A stretch of DNA of 60,000 nucleotides from Cryptomeria japonica (lineage: Eukaryota; Streptophyta; Pinopsida; Cupressales; Cupressaceae), in NCBI RefSeq assembly GCF_030272615.1, contig NC_081414.1, positions 332,865,427-332,925,426 on the forward strand, read 5' to 3'. Shown here piece by piece: positions 1 to 10,733 of the stretch; position 1 is the first letter of the stretch, and each line of letters opens with the position of its first letter. Below the pieces are notes generated by a model, which ran no database searches, had not been told where the DNA came from, and was given only the letters and a program-made list of their open reading frames with translations. The position numbers were made by a program, and so were the translations under genes.

Positions 1-215
1 TTTATAATGATAAGAATTTGGTTGTTCCATACACCTTCCTTTACTATTTTAAAATATCATCGACCAAAATATTGTGCAGTAGTAGTATGGAGTGCATTTC
101 ATCTATTTTATACCCAAGGATTTCATCATATCACTTTCTTTTCAAAGGCAAATGATCAATTGCGTTGTTTGGGTAATGCATTCCAAATAGATACAGTTCC
201 ATACCATTTATCTAT

Positions 216-440
216 CTTGAAAGCCTTTTATCCTGATGACATTAAATTAAAGTTCTTTCTCTATTTTCTTGTGATCTCTGGAGTAGAGGTTGCTATGCAT
301 TGACCTGGGATACATTTAACTTGTGTTGTATCTGCAAAAATATGTATCCTAGGTCGATGCAATGCAACCTCTGCTTCACTAATACTAGATAGAAGAGAAA
401 GTACTTTAATTTAATACCATCAGGATAAAATACTTTCAAG
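216..440. repeat. 225-nt imperfect hairpin, unit 1
   Basis: The left arm starts CTTGAAAGCCTTTTATCCTG and the right arm ends CAGGATAAAATACTTTCAAG, its near reverse complement. The inner arms (283-315 against 342-374) pair almost continuously, leaving a loop of about 26 nt at 316-341. Arms total about 100 nt with a looser middle section. It could be a foldback transposon (MITE-like) or a small-RNA precursor. The inner stem has base changes that keep pairing relative to units 2 and 3. Confidence 0.85.
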
Positions 441-452
441 ACATATATTAGG

Positions 453-460
453 TATAAAAG
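453..460 (+). promoter_or_regulatory. TATA-like box, unit 1
   Basis: TATAAAAG lies 13 nt after the hairpin, in the context GGTATAAAAGGAAGCC. It is a good match to a plant TATA box. A transcript starting about 30 nt downstream would run to the right and cross the hairpin of the next unit. No promoter activity can be shown from sequence alone. Confidence 0.4.
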
Positions 461-1322
461 GAAGCCTACCCTATCATTTGAAGGGGTCTACCTACAATTC
501 AAGTGATCTCTTAATTATAAAATCAATTCAATTCCAAGTGAACAAGCAATCAACCATTCATCAAGCATTGAAGGAGAATTCAAGTTAAAGCACAACATTC
601 ATGATCAACAGTCTGCATGACATCCTAAAACCTTGTGTGAGGATTCAAGAAAGATTCATCAAGGTATCATGTTCAATATTAAGAATTTTTAGATTAGATA
701 TTATCCTTTCCCTCAAAAGGAAAATATTATACTTTAAGGTTAATTCACAACCCGAGGTTTGACCTAGGAAAGCCCCCATCAACAAACCTATTTTTTGTCA
801 TTTTGTGTGTAGGAAATTGATTCAGGAGTTACATGCGAAGAATTTGGCAAAGTAAATGATGACAAGCAAACTCAAATTTTGATGGCATGAAAAGCATAAG
901 AGTTGGCCATTTCACACCTCCTAGTCCCAATAATTTTTGACAACCTTTTGATAGTAGATTCTGTGTACCATCCTAATCCAAAAAGAATTCATTTTGTCTA
1001 CAACTGATAGTCATTGCTAAAATCAGTTTAAAGTGTATTCATTTAGGGACCTTCCATAAAATATTCACAACTTACACATAATAAAAGGATCTTAAAATAT
1101 TCATTATTTATAATGATAAGAATTTGGTTGTTCCATACACCTTCCTTTACTATTTTGAAAATATCATCGACCAAAATATTGTGTGGCAATAGTATGGAGT
1201 GCATTTGATCTATTTTATGCCCAAAGATTTCATCATACCACGTTCTTTTCAAAGGTGACTGATTGATTGCGCTGTTTGGGTAATGCATTCCAAATAGATA
1301 CAGTTGCATACCATTTATCTGT

Positions 1323-1547
1323 CTTGAAAGTCTTTTATCCTGATGACATTAAATTAAAGTTTTTTCTCTATTTTTTGGTGATCTCTGGAGTAGAGGTTGC
1401 TTTGCATCGACCTGGGATACATTTAACTTCAGTTGTATTTATGGAAATATGTATCCTAGGTTGATGCAATGCAACCTCTCCTCCACCAATACCAAATAGA
1501 AGAGAAAGTACTTTAATTTGATGCCATCAGGATAAAATGCTTTCAAG
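1323..1547. repeat. 225-nt imperfect hairpin, unit 2
   Basis: Same structure and exact length as the hairpin in unit 1. In the inner stem the pair that is G-C in unit 1 (302/355) is G-T here (1409/1462), and the T-G wobble of unit 1 (301/356) is a C-G pair (1408/1463). Arms end CTTGAAAG and CTTTCAAG. Confidence 0.85.
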
Positions 1548-1559
1548 ACATATATTAGC

Positions 1560-1567
1560 TATAAAAG
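1560..1567 (+). promoter_or_regulatory. TATA-like box, unit 2
   Basis: TATAAAAG is kept at the same place relative to the hairpin (context AGCTATAAAAGG). In unit 3 the corresponding site near 2666-2673 reads TATACAAG and is probably weakened. Confidence 0.35.
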
Positions 1568-2428
1568 GAAGCCTACCCTATCATTTGAAGTGGTCTACCT
1601 ACAATTCAAGTGATCTCTTAATTATAAAATCTATTCAATTCCAAGTGAACAAGCAATCAAGCATTCATCAAGCATTGAAGGAGAATTCAAGTTAAAGAAC
1701 AACATTCATGATCAACAGTCTGCATGACATCCTAAAACCTTGTGTGAGGATTCAAGAAAGATTCATCAAGGTATCATGTTCAATTTTAAGCATTTTTAGA
1801 TTAGATCTATCCTTTCCCTCAAAAGGAAAACATTATACTTCAAGGTTAATTCATAACCCGAGGTTTGACCTAGGAAAGCCCCCATCAACAAACCTATTTT
1901 TTTGTCATTTTGTGTGTAGGAAATTGATTCAGGAGTTACATGTGAAGAATTTGGAAAAGTAAATGATGATAATCAAACTCAAATTTTGATGGCATGAAAA
2001 GCATAAGAGTGGGCCATTTCACACCTCCTAGTCCAAATAATTTTTGACAACCTTTTGATAGTAGATTTTGTGTACCATCCTAGTCCAAAAAGAATTCATT
2101 TTGTCTACAACCGATAGTCATTGCCAAAATCAGGTTAAAGTGTATTCATTTAGGGACCTTTCATAAAATATTCTCAACTTACACATTATAAAAGGATCTT
2201 AAAATATTCATTGTTTATAATGATATGAATTTGGTTGTTTCATACACCTTCCTTTACTATTCTAAAATATCATCGACCAAAATATTGTGTAGCAGTAGTA
2301 TGGAGTGCATTTCATCTATTTTATGCCCAAACATTTCATCATACCACATTCTTTTCAAAGGCGACTGATCGATTGCGCTCTTTGGGTAATGCATTCCAAA
2401 TAGATACAGTTGCATACCATTTATCTAT

Positions 2429-2653
2429 CTTGAAAGCCTTTTATCCTGATGGTATTAAATTAAAGTTATTTCTCTATTTTCTTGTGATCTTTTGAGTAGA
2501 GGTTGCTTTGCATCAACCTAGGATACATTTAACTTGTGTTGTATCTACAGAAATATGTATCCTAGGTTGATGCAATGCAACCTCTGCTCCACCAAAACTA
2601 GATAGAAGAGAAAGTACTTTAATTTAATGCCATCAAGATAAAATTATTTCAAG
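2429..2653. repeat. 225-nt imperfect hairpin, unit 3
   Basis: Third copy, same length. The stem pair that is G-C in unit 1 and G-T in unit 2 is A-T here (2515/2568), and the G-T pair 307/350 of unit 1 is A-T (2520/2563). The inner stem from GCATCAACCTAGGATACAT to its complement is perfectly paired in this copy. Confidence 0.85.
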
Positions 2654-3015
2654 ACATATATTAGGTATACAAGGGAGCCTACGCTGTCATTTGAAGGGGT
2701 CTACCTACAATTCAAGTGATCTCTTAATAATAACATCAATTCAATTCCAAGTGAACAAGAAATCAAGCATTCATCAAACATTCAAGGAGAATTCAAGTTA
2801 AAGCACAACATTCATGATCAACAGTCTGCTTGACATCCTAAAACCTTGTGTGAGGATTCAAGACAGATTCATCAAGGTATCATGTTCAATTTTAAGCATT
2901 TTTAGATTATATCTATCATTTCCCTCAAAAGGAAAACATTATACTTCGCAAGGCAATCCAAAAACTCTACTACAGAATGGTTGTTATAGTGACACAAAAC
3001 ACAAACAATAATAAT

Positions 3016-4037
3016 TGTTGGTATTTTGGATATGTTGATATGGTTTTGTCATTACTTATCAACACTTGGAGATCTTTGGTTATGCTCACCGGCAAGTCAG
3101 AGACTTATGCACAGTCACCGATATTTGGTTCACTGACAGATTATATTATTCACTAGAACTTGGAATGACTTGGAGACTACTTGGCTATGTCTAAGACATT
3201 ATTTGATCACTTGGTTTTGGTGATTTGGTTATTTTTTTATTCAGGTTTGCATATTTGCTGTTACTGACAAATAGGTCCAGGATATGCACTGACATACATA
3301 TCTATTCTAGATCAGCATGACACATTATGGAGATGATTTATTATTATTGTAAATGCATTGAGCCGACATCATGCATCAGATATTAATTTATTTGTAATAT
3401 CTTTTAGTGAGCTGACCTATTCAATTGGTCTTAGGTTATGGTATAAATGTAAGATCTCATTTATGAGATTTATATGCGATTGAGAAAGATAATTGTAATA
3501 AGGTATATGTGAAAATAAGCAGAGCTATTCATGCAGACATCATTTGAAGGTTGAAGGAAGGTTTTTGTGAAGGTAGTTAGAACTAAACTGGTACTGAATC
3601 CAACATATGAAGATGCTATTTTATGTAGTAGATTATTATTGGATTTAACCATCCAATTGTAGTCAGTGTGACTCTCATTTTGTGATTGAGCAGTGAGCTC
3701 TAGGCAGCTGGCCTTTCTGCATGTGCATAATCCATATTGTACACACATACTATATGTAGTAGTATCATTTGATTGTGGGTAAGGCTTCCCATCGTGGTTT
3801 TTCCCCTTACAGGGTTTCCACCTACAAATATTTGTGTTATGTGTTTTGGATGTTATTGTCTTTCTGTTTCATGCATTAATCTTTACCGGTACTACAATTA
3901 ACTGATAAAACTGTCTACCAGCATAAAGTTTAGTTTACTGACATTAAGCATTAAGTTTTGGTTAAGTTAATTTTGGTTGAATTTATTAGACAACTGATTC
4001 ACCCCCCCCCCCTCTCATTTGTCTCTGGAACCTAACA
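3016..4037 (+). repeat. 5' LTR of copia element A
   Basis: 1,022 bp, TG...CA ends, followed by the primer-binding site. Compared with the 3' copy it lacks about 28 bp near 3051 and about 16 bp near 3390. A C-run followed by CTCTCATTTG sits near its 3' end, as in related elements of this window. Confidence 0.92.
3442..3448 (+). promoter_or_regulatory. TATA-like box in LTR of element A
   Basis: TATAAAT in the context GGTATAAATGTAAGATCTC. The 3' LTR has TATAATT at the matching place (about 10137). Element C shows TATATAT in the same context on the other strand. Confidence 0.4.
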
Positions 4038-4039
4038 AT

Positions 4040-4051
4040 TGGTATCAGAGC
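4040..4051 (+). other. Primer-binding site (initiator Met tRNA type)
   Basis: TGGTATCAGAGC, two bases after the LTR end, is the standard plant Ty1/copia primer site complementary to the 3' end of initiator methionine tRNA. Confidence 0.9.
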
Positions 4052-4094
4052 TTAGTCCTCTTTTTGTAGAAGTTAAATAGCTTGAGGAGTTCCA

Positions 4095-5201
4095 ATGTCT
4101 TCTAACTATTTCAGGAAGGACAGTCTGAAACTTGATGGAACTAACTATGGCATATGGAAGATCAGGATGGAGACACATTTGAATTGCATTGGAAATGACA
4201 TATGGGGTGTTACAAAGAATGGCTATATTTCTCCTACTCAAGGTCAACCTAATCCACCAACCTTGGCTAAAGATGAATAAAATGATTGCAAAGTAAGAGA
4301 AGCACTTTTGAGCGCATTGTCAAATCAGTAAGTCATGGGATTATTAGACAAATCTACTACTAAAGCTATTTGGGACAAACTAAAAACATTGAATGAAGGA
4401 GATTCCATAGTCAATATTGCAAAACTAGAATGCTTCCGGGTCAGGTATGAAAGTCTGAAAATGGAAGAAGAAGAAAGAATTTCTGCTTTTATGGAAAGAG
4501 TAAATGAAATTGTTTTGGGTATACAATGTTGTGGAGGAATCTTAAGTGAAGATGAGATAGTTTCTAAATTTTTAAGAGCTTTGCCACTAGCATATAAAAT
4601 GAAAGTTACTGATATAAATGAATTGATAACAATGCCCAATGCATCAGTTTCTAGAGACACTTTGGTTGGAAAACTTTCAGCTCTTGAGCTTGAGGAATTT
4701 GCTCTTGTTGCTACTATTAAGACCGATCTAGCTTCCAAGGCATCATCATCGTCTGATAAATATGATTGGAAAGCCTTCTATGCAAGAGAAATTGAAGAAA
4801 GCAGGAGAGAAAATGAAGAACTTGAAGAACTTGAAGCACTATTTGCAAGGAAATTGCCTAAAGGTCCAATTGGATTTAAGTATGAAGGTAAAGAACCCTT
4901 TAAATGTTTTAACTGTAATAAGATTGGTCATATGGCTTCTAGGTGTCTTGATAGACATGCAAGATTAAGAGAAGAAGCTAAAAGAACATATAAGCCTAAC
5001 CTTGATTATAAGAAATACAAGTTTAAGAAAAATAGAGACAAATCTTGTTTTTATGCTGATGAAGGAGTTACTGATGATTTTGATGAGGATCTGACAGACA
5101 ATGGATGGGCTTTTGTTGCTATAACAAAAGATCAACCGACACCTACTGTTCAATCGGTAGAGCAGGCCCTGGCAACTAAAGTTGAAAATAAGGATGAATA
5201 G
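4095..5201 (+). pseudogene. Copia element A Gag (nucleocapsid), with stops
   Basis: Gag packages the element RNA into cytoplasmic particles. The frame starts at ATG 4095 (MSSNYFRKDSLKLDGTNYGI...) and stays in one frame to 5201, interrupted by stops at 4278-4280 and about 4329. The UBN2/retrotran_gag-type region (KAIWDKLKTLNEG, FLRALPLAYKMK) is followed by an acidic coiled-coil-like stretch and a CCHC zinc knuckle, CFNCNKIGHMASRC, at 4905-4946. The stop at 5199-5201 precedes the protease motif. It matches the Gag of element C closely, including its start region. About 369 codons in all, which is normal for copia Gag. Confidence 0.9.
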
Positions 5202-8200
5202 ATTATTGATTCAGGATGTTCACATCACATGATTGGTGATAAGAGTAAATTCTTAACCTTTAAGGAATACAATGGAGGCTTTAGTAAGATTTGGAGATGA
5301 TAAAGCTTGTTTGATCAAAGGAAAAGGCACTATATCTTTTGATGGTAAACACAATACTAATAATGTTTACTATGTTGAAGGTTTGAAGCATAATCTTTTG
5401 AGTGTTGGTCAATTAGTTGAGAAAGGATTTCAGTTACAATTCATGAATGGTAAATGCAAAATCTTAAACAGAACTAGTTTGGAAATTGCAACTGGTAATC
5501 AGACTAGAGGTAATATCTTTTGTTTGAACAACAATGAGAAAGCATGTTTGATTGCACATATTGATAAAAGTTGGTTATGGCATAAGAGACTCTATCATGT
5601 AAATTTTGATTGCATTGTGAAAATTAGTACTACGAAGATGGTAAGAGATTTACATAAGATTGTTAAACTTCACAATCCAGTATGTAAGGAATGTCAATTT
5701 GGAAAGCAAGTTAGAGAAACTTTCAAGAGTATTCCAGAGAAGTCTAACAATGTTCTTGATTTAATTCATATTGATTTATGTGGTCCAACAAGAACTAGAA
5801 GTATACAAGGAGATAGGTATTTTATGCTAATCATTGATGACTATTCTAGAATGTGTTGGATTACTTTTCCCAAGGAGAAATCTAAAGCATTTGGGAAATT
5901 CAAACTATTCAAGGTGATGGTAAAAAATGAAACCAAAACGAAAATAAAATGTTTGAGATCAGATCAAGGAGGTGAATTCACATCTAAGGAATTTAATACA
6001 TTCTATGAAGTGAATGGGATCAAAAGACAGTTATCAGCACCCCAAACACCCCGACAAAATGGAGTTGTGGAAAGGAAAAACAAAACTATCTTGGATGCAG
6101 CCATAAGTATGATGTTAGAAGAAAATCTACCTCATATATACTAGAGAGAAGCAGTCAATACAATAGTTTATACATTCAATAGAGTTCACATCAGAGGTGA
6201 AACTGATAAGACCCATCATGAACTATGGTTTGGTAATACTCCTACTCTTAAATATTTCAGAATATTTGGAAGTAAATGCTATATTAGAAGAGATAAGTAT
6301 ATTGGAAAATTTGATCCTAGAAGTGATGAAGGAATATTTCTTGGTTATTCATCTAAGAGCAAGGCATATAAATGTTTTAACAAGAGATTGCAGAAAATTG
6401 TTGAGAGTGCAAATGTGAAGATTGATGAACAGTTTAGAGGAAATTTAAGGTACACAGACTTTGAACCAAAAATAGAGATAATCACAAATGAACCTACTAT
6501 GAATACACTAGTATAGAATGGTGATCCAGATGCACCGACATCATCTGGAGATTCAACAGTCACTGGAGAACATCAGCAAGAAAAAACACCCTGGTATGTA
6601 AGATTGAATGATTCTGAAGATCAGATAATTGGAAACAAATTTCAAGGAGTTATGACTAGAGGAAGATTGGCAAATGAAGAGGTATGTCTTATTTCTCAAA
6701 TTGAACCTACATCAATTAATGAGGCATGTGAAGATAGATATTGGATTAAAGCTATTGAAGATGAAGTGGAACAAATTGAAAGGAATAACACTTGGTCATT
6801 AGTTCCCCGACCTAAAGACAAAAATGTAATTGGAACTAAATAGGTTTTCAGAAATAAACTTAATGAAGATGGTAAGGTAATAAAAAACAAAGAAATATTA
6901 GTGTGTAAGGGATATTCATAGAAAGAAAGAATTGATTACAATGAAACCTTTGCACCAGTAACTAGAATTGAGGCAGTCAGATTTTTATTGGCTTTTGTAG
7001 CACACAAGAACTATAAAGTATATCAAATGGATGTTCAATGTGCATTTCTGAATGGAGATCTTGAAGAAGAAGTTTATATTGAGCAACCTGATGGATTTTC
7101 TTTAATAGATAACAAAGACATGGTTTGTAGGTTAAGGAAAGCTTTATATGGTCTAAAACAAGCTCCTAGAGCTTGGTATGCTAGATTGGACAAATATCTT
7201 TTGAATCTTGGATATACTAAAGGTAATATTGACAACAATCTATACTACAAAGTGACTAATGATGACATCTTGGTTATTGAATTTTTTGTTGATGATATAA
7301 TCTTTGGAGGAGAAGATGGATTGTTTAAAGAGTTTTCTAACAAAATGCAACAAGAATTTGAAATGTCTATGATTGGAGAGATACAATTCTTTTTAGGATT
7401 GCAGATTTCACAGATTGATAAAAGTATATTCCTATGTCAATTTAAGTAGTTGAAGGAATTACTAAATAAATTTGGCATGGAAAACTGTAAACCGGTAAGC
7501 ACACCTATGACTACAACTGATAAATTATCTTTGAAGGATGAATCAACACATGTTAATCCAACTAGATACAAGTCTATGATAGGAGGTTTACTATATTTGA
7601 CACAAACAAGACTTGATATTATGAATGCAGTATGTATTGTTTCTAGATTTCAGAGTAATCCTAAAGAAAATCATGAATCAGCAATGAAAAGGATTTTCCA
7701 GTACTTACAAGGCACCACAAATCATGGTTTATGGTATCCTAGAGATGAAAATTTTGACTTATGTGCATACACAGATGCTAATGGGAAGGAGATGTGGATG
7801 ACAAAAAAAACACCACCGACGGAGCATTTTTTCTTGGTAGTAGACTAATTTCATGGTTGAGCAAGAAATAGAGTTGTACAAGTCTATCAACAATAGAATC
7901 AGAATATGTTGTAGAGGCAACTAACTATACACAGGTATTATGGATCAAACAAATGTTGAAGGAAATAAAGGTAAAATGCAAGGAACCTATAACTATTTAT
8001 TGTGATAATATGGCAGAAACTGATATATCAAAGAACCCAGTATTTCACTCTAAGACTAAACATGTTTCTATCAAATTCAATTTTCTAAAAGAGAATGTTG
8101 AAGCAAAAGAAGTGAAATTGGTTTATGTGAATACTAAAGAGCAGATTGCAGATATTTTTACAAAGCCTTTGCCTAAGGAGACTTTTGAATATCTCAGAGA

Positions 8201-8237
8201 GCAACTTGGATTCCTACCCCCACCGGTAGAGACCTAG
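5202..8237 (+). pseudogene. Copia element A Pol: protease, integrase, reverse transcriptase, RNase H
   Basis: The protease active-site region IIDSGCSHHMIGDK follows Gag directly. A one-base frameshift near 5278 moves to the frame that carries the GAG-pre-integrase zinc region (WLWHKRLYHVNFD, then CKEC), the integrase core (HIDLCGP, DDYSRMCW, LRSDQGGEF, ERKNKT), and reverse transcriptase (FLNGDLEEEVYIEQPDGF near 7045 and FFVDDIIFGG near 7285, an FVDD form of YVDD). RNase H begins near YTDANG (7768), where another frameshift occurs, and ends KPLPKETFEYLREQLGF. Stops interrupt it at 6142, about 6516, 6841, about 6919, 7447 and about 7868. Normal copia Pol length and domain order, but dead. Confidence 0.93.
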
Positions 8238-8316
8238 ATAATTGATGTTTGTCATCAACCGACAGAATTAATAGAGAAATCTTTTATTCCAGATTTGATG
8301 AGGAGAGCTACTTCTT

Positions 8317-8600
8317 AGGGGGAGTAGTTGGTATTTTGTATTTGAAACTGGTTTTTGTAATTCTTTGGCATTTGATGTCAAAGGGGGAGAGATATTATGG
8401 AAAAACACATTATCCCTCGGGGGAGAGATTGTTACTTTGGGGAGAGATTATTGGAGAGATTGATCACTCTCTGTATCTGTATTTTTATTTTTGGTTAACG
8501 ATCTCTTTGGGAGATTGTTGGTTTCTAGTTTTTGGCATTTCTATTTGGCACTTTGATGGTTTTTCCATCTTCTGTTGCCATCAATGCCAAAGGGGGAGAT
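8317..8600 (+). other. Polypurine tract and a cluster of tract-like copies
   Basis: The tract AAGGGGGAGAT (8590-8600) abuts the 3' LTR and is the expected plus-strand primer. Similar G-runs lie upstream at 8317 (AGGGGGAGTAGTTGGTATTT, which even resembles tract plus LTR start), about 8381 (AAGGGGGAGAGATAT), about 8418 (CGGGGGAGAGATTGTT) and about 8438 (TTGGGGAGAGATTATT). The same clustering is seen in elements C, D and the pol-less element at 48432. Confidence 0.75.
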
Positions 8601-10728
8601 TGTTGGTATTTTGGATATGTTGATATGGTTTTGTCATTGATGTCAACAACTGTCATCACTTGTCATTACTTATCAGCACTTGGAGATCTTTGGTTATGTA
8701 GTGTCCTAAAAATGTGATACTTGCAATTTCAACTACATTTGGGTCTTCACGATGGCGATGCAACACGGAACCTGAATGGAGACCTCGAAACTTGTTCATG
8801 ACACCAAAAACTGCATTTTTTTGCACCCTGGCCTGATCCCTCCTTGCACCCTGCTGTCCCGGGAGGTGGGACCATGGCGCCCAGTGCCCTGGTCCCTGGC
8901 CCTATTTTGGGCCTGGTCTCTTTTGGGGTTTCAGGTCTTTAAGTTTGCAAATTGGAAAATAATGTTTCCTGGTTGGCCTAAGGTCGGGAAAATCAGTCTA
9001 TCAGCCCTAATTGACAAGTATATAAACTACATTTCCTCTCCCATTTGAGGAGGTTGAAAAAGGGAAATAGAAAGGAACAAGACGTGGAATCGATATTCAA
9101 ACATTCAAGCATTCAAGCATTCCTTCAAGCAATTGAGCATTCTAAGTCTCCATTCAAGGCTAGGTGTTGCATTCAAGACAAGGATTCAACCATTGAAGAG
9201 GAGATCACATACAACATACAACATACTACATACATTACACCTTCACATGTAAGAATACAAACATTCTTACAACAAGGTTGTAGGTACGTGGCTGTAATTG
9301 AAGATCTGGAATCCTTGTGCAGAGACGAACAGATCCACCTTCGTTTCGCGGATTTTTCAGAGGACCGTGTGCACGCCGGATGCCATCGTCCCATCAACTT
9401 TCGCTCAAATTTGCAGAACAGCATCGTCTCGACATTTTACTGCTAATTCCAGGTCCGCAGCTTCATCCCATATCCCTATCTCTGTTTATAAGTGAATCTT
9501 TCCTACTTTACATGCATTCCTAGTTCAATCTTTCTATCTACATTCTTTACAAAAGAGGGTATCCTTGATGTCACAACCCTTGAAACTCATTTAGAATCCA
9601 ATCTTGCATTGCGTGGGATTGGATCTTGTGGGTTTCAACCCCTCTTTTGAATGTAAAGTCTCTCCTAAGTGAAAACCATCAACCCTAGTGACTCTCCCTT
9701 CTCTCTCCTTGGAGTTGGGGAGGGGAGAACGACTAGGGTTCGATTTTTCCACTTTACAAGTTATGTTCAGTGACAAGTTAGAAACTTATGCACAGTCACT
9801 GGTATTTGGTTCACCAATAGATTATATTGTTCACCGACACTTGGAATGACTTGGAGACTACTTGGTTATGTCGAAAACATTATTTGGTCACTTGGTTTTG
9901 GCGATTTGGTTATTTTTTTATTTGGGTTTGCATATTTGCTGTTACCAGCAAATAGGTTTAGGATATGCACCGACAGGCATATCTATTCCAGATCAGCATG
10001 ACACGTTATGGAGATGATTTATTATTATTGTAAATGCATTGAGCTGACATCATGCATCGGATATTGATTTATTTATAATTGATTTTATTGTAATATCTTT
10101 TAGTGAGCCGACCTATTCAATTGGTCTTAGGTTATGGTATAATTGTAAGATCTCATTTATGAGATTGATATGTGATTGAGAAAAACAATTGTAATAAGGT
10201 ATATGTGAAAATAAGCAGAGCTATTCATGCAGACATCATTTGAAGGTTGAAGGAAGGTTTTTGTGAAGGCAATCAGAACTAAACCGGCACTGAATCCAGC
10301 ATATGAAGATGTTATTTTATGCAGTACATTATCATTGGATTTAACCATCCAATTGTAGTTAGTGTGACTCTCATTTTGTGATTGAGTAGTGAGCTCTAGG
10401 TAGCTGGCCTTTCTGCATGTGCAGAATCCATATTGTACACACATACTATCTACAGTAGTATCATTTGATTGTGGGTAAGGCTTCCCACCATGGTTTTCCC
10501 CTTACAAGGTTTCCACATACAAATATTTGTGTTATGTGTTGTGGATGTTATTGTCTTTCTATTTCATGCATTAATATTTACCGATACTATAATTAATTGA
10601 TAAAACTATCTACCAACATAAAGTTTGGTTTACCAGCATTAAGCATTAAGTTTTGGTTAAGTTAATTTTGGTTGAATTTATTAGACAACTGATTCACCCC
10701 CCCTCTCAATTGTCTCCTGGACCTAACA
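8601..10728 (+). repeat. 3' LTR of copia element A, split by a solo LTR
   Basis: Starts TGTTGGTATTTTGG right after the polypurine tract and ends CCTAACA. LTR sequence resumes at 9764 after the inserted solo LTR. Without the insert the LTR is about 1,061 bp and about 90% similar to the 5' LTR by eye. Confidence 0.92.
8697..9758 (+). mobile_element. Solo LTR, copy 1 (unassigned LTR family)
   Basis: A 1,062-bp TG...CA sequence with no internal coding region, inserted in the 3' LTR of element A. Flanks are GGTTA (8692-8696) and AGTTA (9759-9763), a 5-bp duplication with one change. It has a GC-rich stretch at about 8815-8930, a TATA-like TATATAAA at 9019-9026, and short repeats of CATTCAAG near 9095-9125. 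A second, reverse-oriented copy lies at 22576-23749. A solo LTR normally results from recombination between the two LTRs of a full element. The parent family (copia or gypsy) cannot be told from the LTR alone. Confidence 0.85.
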
Positions 10729-10733
10729 ATAAT

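Larger units (their letters stand above)
1..2947. repeat. Tandem array of three 1.1 kb units (third truncated)
   Basis: The opening TTTATAATGATAAGAATTTG recurs at 1107 and, with one change, at 2214, and the whole intervening sequence is repeated. Unit 1 is 1-1106, unit 2 is 1107-2213 and unit 3 is 2214-2947. Unit 3 stops matching after ATTATACTTC near 2947, about 65 bp before copia element A. The array probably continues to the left of the window. Each unit carries a 225-nt hairpin, then a TATA-like box, then about 600 bp of AT-rich sequence. Short reading frames differ between copies through frameshifts and stops, so I see no conserved protein. It may be a satellite, or a chain of LTR-like sequences made by unequal recombination. 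I do not recognise the family. Confidence 0.9.
3016..10728 (+). mobile_element. Ty1/copia LTR retrotransposon A, complete but decayed
   Basis: The element begins TGTTGGTATTTTGG at 3016, ends CCTAACA at 10728, and is flanked by the perfect 5-bp duplication ATAAT (3011-3015 and 10729-10733). The order is LTR, primer site, gag, protease, integrase, reverse transcriptase, RNase H, polypurine tract, LTR, with integrase before reverse transcriptase as in Ty1/copia. The 3' LTR is interrupted by a solo LTR at 8697-9758. Gag and Pol carry several in-frame stops and frameshifts, so the copy is not autonomous now. It is the same family as element C (17344-32928), judged by LTR and protein similarity. 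Confidence 0.95.

Noticed and set aside
1708-1962. 84-codon frame starting MINSLHDILKPCVRIQ in the tandem unit
   Set aside because: The matching frames in units 1 and 3 are broken by indels or truncation, so there is no sign of coding conservation.
8249-8623. 124-codon frame after Pol of element A
   Set aside because: It covers the polypurine cluster and runs into the LTR. Trp/Gly/Phe-rich wording comes from the repeated GGGGAGAT tracts.
9173-9523. Short overlapping frames in the solo LTR, repeated in the copy near 22817-23157
   Set aside because: They are present only because the LTR is repeated. They differ in frame and length between copies.
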